DNA of 64,000 bases from assembly GCF_029623395.1 (NCBI RefSeq), contig NZ_JAPYKK010000022.1, forward strand, positions 1 to 64,000, written 5' to 3'. Every line of letters starts with the position of its first letter. Positions within the stretch are counted from its first letter, which is position 1. The stretch is from Sphingomonas echinoides (GTDB lineage Bacteria > Pseudomonadota > Alphaproteobacteria > Sphingomonadales > Sphingomonadaceae). This document shows, piece by piece, positions 15,937 through 22,895 of this stretch. Made by a program: the position numbers and the translations under genes. The notes under the pieces are model-generated. The model was not told the origin of the DNA. It worked only from the letters and a program-made list of their open reading frames with translations, and did not search any database.

Positions 15937-18273
15937 ATGAGTGATGTAATGGAAGCGGCTGCGGGCCGCAACGGCATCGCCGCGCCCGAAGCCATGATGC
16001 CTTATCGGCAATTCGTGCTGTGGCGGCTTGAGCAGAAACCGGGGAAGCCGAAGCTCGACAAGGTGCCATTTAGCCCGACCACAGGGGGGTTGGCGGCGGT
16101 GAACGATCCAGCAACGTGGAGCGATTACGCAACAGCGTGCGTCACGTTCAAAACGGGCCGATATGACGGCATCGGCTTTGTGTTCACCACCGACGATCCG
16201 TTCGGCTTTATCGACCTGGACGATTGCGGAGATGCAAATGGCGGTTGGAAGCCGCACGCGCAGGAGATGTTCACCGCTTTTCCGGGCGCATGGGAAGTGT
16301 CTCAATCGGGCAAGGGCCTGCATGGCATCGGTCATGTGGGCGACAAGAGCAGGCTGGCCGGGAAGCGACGAAAATGGAGCGACGGCCGCAACCGCTATGA
16401 ATGCTATTGGTTCGGTCGGTTCGTTGCGTTCGGTGGCCTCGGATGGAGCGGCACCGTTGATGCTGACTGGACCGAGGGGCTAGCGGCTCGGCTCCCTAAT
16501 GACGAGCAGACGAACGAACCGGCTTCCGTCGCTTGGATCGACCAACCGCGACCGGACTATGACGGTCCGATCGATGATGATGAGTTGATCACACGATTAT
16601 TGGCCAGCCGTCCGCCCCTGACAACGCTGGGTAAGGCACCGTCGCCCGCGTCGCTTTGGAACGCCGACGGCATGCAGCTTGGGCAGTTTTTCCCCGATGA
16701 TGGCGGGCAGGTTCGCCCCTTCGATCACAGCAGCGCGGATTTAGCGTTAGCCAACCTTTTGGCATGGTGGACCGGATGCAACCCGGCGCGGATGGAACGC
16801 CTCTTTAACCGCTCCGCACTGTCGCGCGGCGATACTCGAAAGGCACGGCTAGCCATTAGCAAAGCCATCGCTGATCCTGCCCGATCATATTTCAGTCGCG
16901 CGCAACGCCAGCGCGACGATGAGCATATTGGCGATGACCTTCAAACCGAAGCGCTGCCCGATATCATGACGCTTGAAGAAGCGTTGAACGATCTGATTTT
17001 TGTGGGCGACGGTTCACAGGTTGTTAGTCGCACCACCAAGCGTGTCCGCAAATATAATGACGCTGTTCACGAACATGCCGCTTCGAAACATTTTATCGAT
17101 ACCGGCAAGTTCGATGATGCAGGGCGACCGATCCTCAAATCGGCATCGGTAATGAAAATATGGTTGGAAGGCCCGACACGATTGAGCGTCGATACAATCA
17201 CATGGGCACCGGGCGAGCCAGAGTTTTGCCACGCACCGGAGCGGCTTCAAGCTGGCGACCGCGCATATAACCTGTGGACACCGCCGCGCATGATGCCGCA
17301 GCCGGTAAACTGGCAAGAGTTGGTATTGCCGTTTTTACAGCACGTTGCCTATCTTGTACCAATTGAAGCGGAACGGGATCGGTTCCTTTGCTGGATCGCG
17401 CATATATTCCAACGTCCCGGAGAACTGCCGCACACCTGCTATTTGATGATTGCAACGCAGACCGGCATCGGACGCGGCACGCTTGCGAGTATCCTTACGC
17501 GGGCGCTACGCGGATACGTCGCAGCCAATATGAACGTTGATGCGCTCTTTGGCGGCTTCAATGGGCGAATATCACAGAAACTATTGGCAACGGTCGATGA
17601 GGTTCGGGAAGGCAATTCGATCAACCGTTACGCTAAGGCGGAAGCGCTCAAGTCGAAAATCACGGAGGAAACGCGATCACTCAATCCGAAATACGGCGCG
17701 CAATCAGTGGAAAAGAACTGTTGCCGGTGGTTGATGTTTTCCAATCATCTCGACGCCCTGCCTATCGATAACAGCGATCGTCGCGTTATCGTGATCGAAA
17801 ACCAGACGTGGCGCGCCAAGCCGGAATGGTACGGCTATTTGCACGGCAAAATGACTGATCCAGCGTTTATCGCATCGGTGCAACATTATTTCGTGACGCA
17901 CGACCTGGCAGGCTTCAACCCGCACGAACCTGCACCCATTAACGACGCCAAGCGGAAAGCGTTGGGCGCGCTCGAAACGGACGCAACGCGGGCGATCCGT
18001 GACTTTGCAGACCAGTGGCCTGGTGAGTTGGCCACGGTGGGTGACCTCCGCGCTTTCTTAGGCGATGATGCGCCTACCGGGCGGGCGCTCCACCATGAGA
18101 TCGAACGGGCCGGGATGCAGACGGCAGGTAAAATTAAAATTATGGGCCGATCCGAAACCGTGCTGATCGTCAAAGGCGCGCTGACCCGCGATGATATCGT
18201 GACCGTAGCTAAATCAGCGATCCTTAACCGCATTACCGTAGCGCAGGGGCGGTTTAGGGCCACAGAGGGGTAG
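15937..18273 (+). CDS. Primase-helicase replication protein (primase-polymerase plus D5/DUF5906-like helicase)
   Basis: 778 residues. The N-terminal part is primase-polymerase-like, with an acidic motif FIDLDD (Asp93-x-Asp95) and SQSGKGLHG (about 122-130) matching the active-site region of archaeo-eukaryotic primases. The C-terminal half is a superfamily 3/D5-like helicase, with a P-loop at about 507-515 (TQTGIGRGT) and sensor-type segments (LLATVDEVREG, CCRWLMFSNHLDALPI). Arg513 occupies the usual Walker A lysine position. AAGGGA precedes the ATG. It likely initiates replication of the excised island at an adjacent origin. Confidence 0.86.
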   Translation: MSDVMEAAAGRNGIAAPEAMMPYRQFVLWRLEQKPGKPKLDKVPFSPTTGGLAAVNDPATWSDYATACVTFKTGRYDGIGFVFTTDDPFGFIDLDDCGDANGGWKPHAQEMFTAFPGAWEVSQSGKGLHGIGHVGDKSRLAGKRRKWSDGRNRYECYWFGRFVAFGGLGWSGTVDADWTEGLAARLPNDEQTNEPASVAWIDQPRPDYDGPIDDDELITRLLASRPPLTTLGKAPSPASLWNADGMQLGQFFPDDGGQVRPFDHSSADLALANLLAWWTGCNPARMERLFNRSALSRGDTRKARLAISKAIADPARSYFSRAQRQRDDEHIGDDLQTEALPDIMTLEEALNDLIFVGDGSQVVSRTTKRVRKYNDAVHEHAASKHFIDTGKFDDAGRPILKSASVMKIWLEGPTRLSVDTITWAPGEPEFCHAPERLQAGDRAYNLWTPPRMMPQPVNWQELVLPFLQHVAYLVPIEAERDRFLCWIAHIFQRPGELPHTCYLMIATQTGIGRGTLASILTRALRGYVAANMNVDALFGGFNGRISQKLLATVDEVREGNSINRYAKAEALKSKITEETRSLNPKYGAQSVEKNCCRWLMFSNHLDALPIDNSDRRVIVIENQTWRAKPEWYGYLHGKMTDPAFIASVQHYFVTHDLAGFNPHEPAPINDAKRKALGALETDATRAIRDFADQWPGELATVGDLRAFLGDDAPTGRALHHEIERAGMQTAGKIKIMGRSETVLIVKGALTRDDIVTVAKSAILNRITVAQGRFRATEG

Positions 18274-18275
18274 GC

Positions 18276-18399
18276 GGTTCCCGAAGTTCTCGAAGTTCCG
18301 GATAATCCAGAACTCCATAAAGTCCCTCGTCACTCCATAATTATGAAAAATAAGTTTTGGGTGTGTGAGATATCGAGAACTTCGAGAACTTCGAGAACC
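18276..18399. repeat. 23-bp inverted repeat with iterons, candidate replication origin
   Basis: The left arm (18276-18298) and right arm (18377-18399) are reverse complements over 23 bp with one mismatch, separated by 78 bp of AT-rich sequence. Each arm is built of tandem GAACTTCGA-type units (CGAAGTTCT on the left). The element begins three bases after the primase-helicase stop. A cis-acting origin beside its initiator gene is the simplest reading. A transcription terminator is an alternative, but there is no clear U-run. Confidence 0.55.
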
Positions 18400-18900
18400 G
18401 GCGCTAGCGTGAGCGGCCTGACGGGCTGAGCGGATACCGCCTCCGCTTTCGTGCTGAAAAGGTTCCTTTCATTCAAACGGTTATCGCTTTGACCGAGCGC
18501 TTACTCACCAAGCGGCTTACCAATTTCGTCGTTATCGTCGCGCTGATCCTAGCGTTTGATCGCGTCAATAAGCCATTGTGGTCGCATAATTGATCCTAGT
18601 CGCTTTTTATGAATTAGCCTCAGTGGCATTTCAATGACTTTTAGCATTGCGGTGCCGTCAGCTAAATCTACCGACTTTGAGTCTTTATTTCAGTAAAATA
18701 AGTTTTTGGTAATGTCTCGATGAGGATAGTATGCGGCAATAGTCTCGAATTTATTTGTAATGATGTTTGCGATGGTCCTCGCAGTGGTCGTTCATGTGAA
18801 ATTATTTAAATGTCGTCAATTAATTTTACTTGACGACTACTAACCGGATGACACTAAATAGCGTCATACCGTCCCACAGGGCGGATTTAGGGAAAAAATC
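18400..18900. other. AT-rich non-coding stretch
   Basis: About 500 bp without a convincing gene, noticeably more AT-rich than the surroundings, especially from about 18600 to 18850. It probably holds the promoter for the following small-gene operon and may be part of the replication origin region. I could not pick a confident -35/-10 pair. Confidence 0.4.
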
Positions 18901-19686
18901 ATGCACATTCTATTCTCGACCACGTCACGCGCCGCGCTCATCACCGCAACTACCACTGACGACCGGCGCGCTTACGGTTCCATTCCAACTGAACTCGAAG
19001 CGCCAGGTAGCCCTTTCCAAAACCAAACAGTTGCGCTCCGTGAGGCAGCGGAAACGTTCGCGACTGAAGCATCCAAGATCGTCACCGTCTTCCAGCGGAT
19101 CGCGTGGAAAGAAAAGTTACTTCACCTGGCGGCGACCGTGGTCGCGCCTTCGATTCAAAACCTCATCCGGGATGGACGCGCGGAAGCCGCCGCTATCAAA
19201 GCAGCGTGGGCGCGAACAATGACAGTGCCAGTCGCAGACGTTGCTACGGCCATGCTTCGTCAGTGGGACTTAGCCGCGTTCGCCTCTGGATCGACGGGCG
19301 AAAAGGCGGCGTGGATCGAACGTGCCGGGGTCGAGCAGCTCGCAGCGATCATAGAGGCAGGACGTGAACGCTTTCCAGAAGTGCCGTCCGAAATATGGGA
19401 TCGCACTGAAAGTCGGTACGCGGTCCTGCATTTCATCCGCACCGCTGGAACCGCCGCCGATCACGCTCGCAAATCCACGCTTGAGGAACCGCTAGCCGTC
19501 GGCGTTGACATGAGGGCTGCGGAAGGGGCGGCTAACGAATTGTTGCAACAGCATCACCGGCGTAGCGACATGATCGCAACTGTCGAACAGGCAGTCCAAG
19601 GTGTTACCGAGGTCGTCGCCCTCACGTGCGACACGGATATCCATGCCGCATTCGATATGCTGACGACCGGCAAGGTGCCCCAATGA
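18901..19686 (+). CDS. Hypothetical island protein
   Basis: 261 residues, mostly predicted alpha-helical and rich in Ala and Glu, with no motif I recognise. The ATG at 18901 has AGGGAA about 7 nt upstream. Its stop overlaps the start of the next gene (ATGA), opening a chain of coupled small genes. It could be a structural-interference or regulatory protein of the element, but nothing in the sequence proves a role. Confidence 0.75.
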   Translation: MHILFSTTSRAALITATTTDDRRAYGSIPTELEAPGSPFQNQTVALREAAETFATEASKIVTVFQRIAWKEKLLHLAATVVAPSIQNLIRDGRAEAAAIKAAWARTMTVPVADVATAMLRQWDLAAFASGSTGEKAAWIERAGVEQLAAIIEAGRERFPEVPSEIWDRTESRYAVLHFIRTAGTAADHARKSTLEEPLAVGVDMRAAEGAANELLQQHHRRSDMIATVEQAVQGVTEVVALTCDTDIHAAFDMLTTGKVPQ

Positions 19687-19910
19687 CAACCGGGCCGCAA
19701 TTGCCGCCCGTTGTGATCCTCCCCGCTGACCAGACGATGACGGCGGGGCAGGTACGCACGGCACTAAACACTAGCCGCCAAACCCTCTCGCGATACCGCC
19801 AGCTTTACGCCTTTCCGGCGGCGGAACATCGCGGCGCACGATCCATCATGAGAACGGCGGACCTAGCGGCTTTCCTCAATGCGTTTGGATCGACGGTGAA
19901 ATGGGCATGA
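19683..19910 (+). CDS. Small helix-turn-helix protein (excisionase/terminase-small-like)
   Basis: 75 residues. The segment TAGQVRTALNTSRQTLSRYR followed by AADLAAFLNAFG resembles MerR/HTH_17-type DNA-binding domains used by excisionases and small terminase subunits. It overlaps both neighbours by ATGA, so it is part of a coupled unit. The exact role is unknown. Confidence 0.7.
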   Translation: MTTGPQLPPVVILPADQTMTAGQVRTALNTSRQTLSRYRQLYAFPAAEHRGARSIMRTADLAAFLNAFGSTVKWA

Positions 19911-20317
19911 CCGATAATGTCGCTAGATTATCGGCTCCACGTGATCCGCACGGTCGGTTCGCGCCGGGTGGCTTGGGCCGTCCTAAGGGGGCCGTAGCAA
20001 AGCACAGTCGAACGTTGCTGAAGCAGGTTAAGGCAATGGGGCCGGATGCAGTGCAGAAGCTATGGGAGGCGCTCACGGCGGGCGAGCGGTGGGCAATCGA
20101 GACAGTTTTATCGCATGTGTTGCCCCGCGACCGCGCGATTGAATGGGAAGGCGTCGAGCCAGACGATATTCGCGAGGCGATCCGCGCCGGTGACGTCGGA
20201 AGCGATGAAGCCGCCCGGCTGGCAACTGTCTTGGCCAAAATTAGCGAGATTGAGGATATCGCGACCATCCGCGACCGCTTGGACGAGTTAGAACAGGCGA
20301 TCCGCGATGCGAAGTGA
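19907..20317 (+). CDS. DUF5681-like phage protein
   Basis: 136 residues. The N-terminal motif GRFAPGGLGRPKGAVAKH matches the G-x-F-x-P-G-x-x-G-x-P-K-G signature of DUF5681-like phage proteins often found near terminase genes. The rest is helical, with an acidic C-terminal coiled coil (LAKISEIEDIATIRDRLDEL). The ATG at 19907 overlaps the previous stop. A part in packaging or DNA binding is plausible but unproven. Confidence 0.7.
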   Translation: MTDNVARLSAPRDPHGRFAPGGLGRPKGAVAKHSRTLLKQVKAMGPDAVQKLWEALTAGERWAIETVLSHVLPRDRAIEWEGVEPDDIREAIRAGDVGSDEAARLATVLAKISEIEDIATIRDRLDELEQAIRDAK

Positions 20318-20618
20318 GAAACGGCGACTGGACCACCTGTGGACCACTGTGCGCCCTGCCAAATCCCTTGCCGCTCGATTAGCGAACCTGACGGCGGAAC
20401 AGTGCGCCGCTTATGACGCGTGGGTCGCTGGCCAAGAACGGTGGCGTGAAAGTGAACCGCACCTCAATGCGTATCGGCGCATTCTCAATGGCGACGTCGG
20501 CCCACAGCTTCGTCGCGATGTGCAAGACGCTCTGTTTGGCAGCGCACCTACCATCCCGATCGATGCCACCGCCGCTGATGCGGCGGAAATATACCGCCGT
20601 TACGCGTTTGGAGATTGA
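20307..20618 (+). CDS. Hypothetical island protein
   Basis: 103 residues, basic N-terminus, helical, no recognised domain. It overlaps the previous gene by 11 bp in another frame, with an AGG-containing site upstream, and is followed after 3 bp by the next gene, so it belongs to the same operon. Confidence 0.65.
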   Translation: MRSEKRRLDHLWTTVRPAKSLAARLANLTAEQCAAYDAWVAGQERWRESEPHLNAYRRILNGDVGPQLRRDVQDALFGSAPTIPIDATAADAAEIYRRYAFGD

Positions 20619-20621
20619 GCC

Positions 20622-21080
20622 ATGCATCTTGCCCACATTGTCGATGCGAGAGTCGTTCTCGCGCTATCTAACAGTTTTGATATTATCGACATAATGCCGG
20701 TCAGCCGCACGTACCGACCGCCGCCATGTGTGATCCGACTTGGCGGGATCGTGCCAGAAACCTACGGACCATCGCGAATTGCCGATCACCGGTATTTTGC
20801 TGATGGCTTGGCTTGCTTGCGACTGCTGAACTGGACAATCGAGCAACGACTGAAATGGAACGGGAAAACGCTGCGCAATGCTTTCAATCGGCTGTTCACA
20901 CAAAGCCCAACCGATGCGATCAAGCCGGCTATGCGCGTTTTCGCAGGTACGTGGAGCAATGCGCCGGGCGAGGAAGCCACCTTCATCAATGATGAATGGC
21001 ACCGGCACCCGCGCGAGATGATGGCACTGGCCGTTGCGGGCGAGCTCGACAGGCAGGGGCTAATCGATCCGAGACTATAA
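20622..21080 (+). CDS. Hypothetical island protein
   Basis: 152 residues with no recognised domain. The ATG has GGAG 8 nt upstream. The segment RLLNWTIEQRLKWNGKTLRNAFNRLF looks amphipathic and basic. It is the last gene of the small-gene operon (18901-21080), before a gap and the cargo genes. Confidence 0.65.
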   Translation: MHLAHIVDARVVLALSNSFDIIDIMPVSRTYRPPPCVIRLGGIVPETYGPSRIADHRYFADGLACLRLLNWTIEQRLKWNGKTLRNAFNRLFTQSPTDAIKPAMRVFAGTWSNAPGEEATFINDEWHRHPREMMALAVAGELDRQGLIDPRL

Positions 21081-21396
21081 CTACAATCGACCTAGTAGCG
21101 CATATCACACGCTTAGTACCCATGCGTAGGTTCTCAGGAGCGACCGGGTTTGGTGGAGAGCGGCCTGGCCGCTTTGCGTAATTCGCGGTCTATCCACTTG
21201 GTGGCTGCCAGGGGTAATTTCAGTCAAAAGCGGGTCTTTCACACCGGCTCGCAACCATGACAGATATGCGCGAGGCAAGCCCACCCCCCGGAACGGTAGG
21301 AGGTCGCCGCGAACCAGAGCATCGCCTGGCGGCGGGATTGAACGTTGTCGAGCACCACGCCTTCGGCTACCCAATACACCAACCACGGAGGCAGCG
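21081..21396. other. Gap between satellite operon and cargo genes
   Basis: 316 bp with no convincing gene. It probably carries the promoter of the two-gene membrane/TIR-like module. Base composition changes here from GC-rich to more AT-rich, consistent with a cargo boundary. Short frames on either strand in it show no family features. Confidence 0.4.
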
Positions 21397-21786
21397 TTGA
21401 TAATTTGGGATTACGCGCTGCCCGGCAGCATCATTCTTCTGAAGCTAATGCTGCGGCTCGGGACCGATCAGGAAACTAACGGAGCCGACACGCTAAAAGC
21501 AATTCTTGTTTTCCCGGTCGATATCGCGTTTCTGTCTCTCTCCTACGGAACGGCGATCCTTTACGCTTCTCAAGGAAACCTTACTGGACAGGTACCCGTT
21601 AAGGCAGTCTTAACAATTGCTTTTCTAGCAGTATTTCTTCTCATACCTGTTATTATTGTATCGAAAAAGTCGGAGCGGGCATTGGTATTAGCGAGAACCC
21701 GGCAGGCTGGGTGGCTTGCAACCTTGGGATATACTCTCGCCCTTTCGATCACAACGTTATCAATTTCGATAGGAGGTTTATTCTGA
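21397..21786 (+). CDS. Small membrane protein of a candidate defence pair
   Basis: 129 residues starting at TTG (21397), with GGAGG five to six bases upstream. Four hydrophobic spans are visible at about 5-21, 34-57, 66-88 and 105-127, separated by short loops (GTDQETNGAD, KKSERALVLARTRQ). I recognise no family. Its stop overlaps the start of the TIR-like gene (TGATG), and a strong GGAGG for that gene lies inside its 3' end, so the two proteins are likely made together and may form a membrane complex. Confidence 0.75.
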   Translation: MIIWDYALPGSIILLKLMLRLGTDQETNGADTLKAILVFPVDIAFLSLSYGTAILYASQGNLTGQVPVKAVLTIAFLAVFLLIPVIIVSKKSERALVLARTRQAGWLATLGYTLALSITTLSISIGGLF

Positions 21787-22538
21787 TGAATGACCTCAAG
21801 CTATTCTTGTCCAGCACAATGCTGCAAACACTTATCACCACAGTCCCAATTGTAACAATTGTATACTGGCTGATTCGTCGCCTTATGAGAGAGTTTATTG
21901 AGGGTCAGCAACGCAGCCGATATGATGATGCTAAGCGAGAGGCAGTACTATCGGAAGTGCGAGCCTCGTATGAGCATCGTATAGCTGACTTAAGTCGTGA
22001 GATGGTTGCGACTCGCGACCGTTGGGAGGACGCCAATCATCTCCTTATAACTGGTCAAAGCAAACAGTCGCTCACGCCATCAAACCGTGCAGTTGATGTC
22101 GATAGCTTTTTGAAGCCGTATGGCTTGGATTCTAAACAGATCAAGGTTGAACCAGATAAGATTTTCGTTCTCACGCCTTTTTCATCTGATGAACGCGGCG
22201 TGTATGATACTATCAAGACTGCTTGTTCGGAAGCAGGTTTCATGGTGATTAGAGGTGACGAGCGACGTGCTGACGGAGACATACTGCCTCAGATCATAGA
22301 AGGAATTGTCTCATCGCAAATCGTGATTGCAAACATCTCGTCAAGGAACCCTAACGTCTTTTTTGAGCTTGGGTTGGCGATGGCAATGGGAAAGCCAACA
22401 CTCCTCCTTTCTGACACTCTTTCAGATATTCCATTCGATCTACAAAGCCGGCGCATATTAGTTTTCAAAACGGTTGAAGATCTGCGCGAACGACTGACGG
22501 TTGCGCTGCTCCAAACCGTGAGAGCCATTCGGGGCTAA
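21786..22538 (+). CDS. Membrane-anchored TIR-like / nucleoside-deoxyribosyltransferase-fold effector
   Basis: 250 residues. An N-terminal membrane anchor (about 13-31, LQTLITTVPIVTIVYWLI) is followed by a probable coiled coil (35-85) and then a Rossmann-like domain (124-245). That domain has the signature of the TIR-like/N-deoxyribosyltransferase superfamily: KIFVLTPFSSDERGVYDTIK, VIRGDER, and NPNVFFELGLAMAMGK, where Glu194 is the likely catalytic acid. Related domains degrade NAD or nucleotides as abortive-infection effectors. It is coupled to the upstream membrane-protein gene and sits in island cargo beside a restriction-modification gene. Anti-phage function is inferred from fold and context. 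Confidence 0.8.
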   Translation: MNDLKLFLSSTMLQTLITTVPIVTIVYWLIRRLMREFIEGQQRSRYDDAKREAVLSEVRASYEHRIADLSREMVATRDRWEDANHLLITGQSKQSLTPSNRAVDVDSFLKPYGLDSKQIKVEPDKIFVLTPFSSDERGVYDTIKTACSEAGFMVIRGDERRADGDILPQIIEGIVSSQIVIANISSRNPNVFFELGLAMAMGKPTLLLSDTLSDIPFDLQSRRILVFKTVEDLRERLTVALLQTVRAIRG

Positions 22539-22594
22539 ACACGTTCTCAAAATATGGCAGTGCAGATCCTGCGCGCTGCGGTAGACTACAGCGG

Positions 22595-22783
22595 CAAGGC
22601 GAAGGTCCGCACGACGCCGTCCGCCTCGCGCTGCGGTTACCCTACGTTACGGTGATCGGATCGGTTAGCAGATCAACCACGCGCTACCGCGACGACAACG
22701 ATCACAATGGGTTAACCTACCTGATCGACGGAGGATTGATCCGCCTATTAGAGCAGCTCGCCGCCGCTGCCCGCTACAGGTAA
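22595..22783 (+). pseudogene. Possible remnant of a protein-coding gene, family unknown
   Basis: A 62-codon open frame without an ATG ends at TAA (22781-22783). It has protein-like composition (VRLALRLPYVTVIGSVS, then DDNDHNGLTYLIDGG and LIRLLEQLAAAARYR). It lies in the 357-bp gap between the convergent TIR-like and restriction-modification genes, where no intact gene is seen. It may be the C-terminal scar of an earlier cargo gene, or chance. Confidence 0.3.
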
Positions 22784-22895
22784 AGGCAAATCGTTCGCGT
22801 CTCTAAATTAGTTGCATCGATCCATCAGCCCCCATCGGCGGAACGCTAGCGCGTTACAACTAGAACGGGGTCGTATCTCACCCCGTCAAGTGCCG

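Noticed and set aside
18830..19222. 130-codon frame overlapping the start of the hypothetical gene at 18901
   Set aside because: Its start lacks a ribosome-binding site and it lies in another frame of the better-supported 261-residue gene, which has AGGGAA correctly spaced and a coupled downstream gene.
21105..21386. 93-codon minus-strand frame in the gap before the cargo genes
   Set aside because: No ribosome-binding site, no recognisable motif and Arg-rich composition; treated as non-coding.
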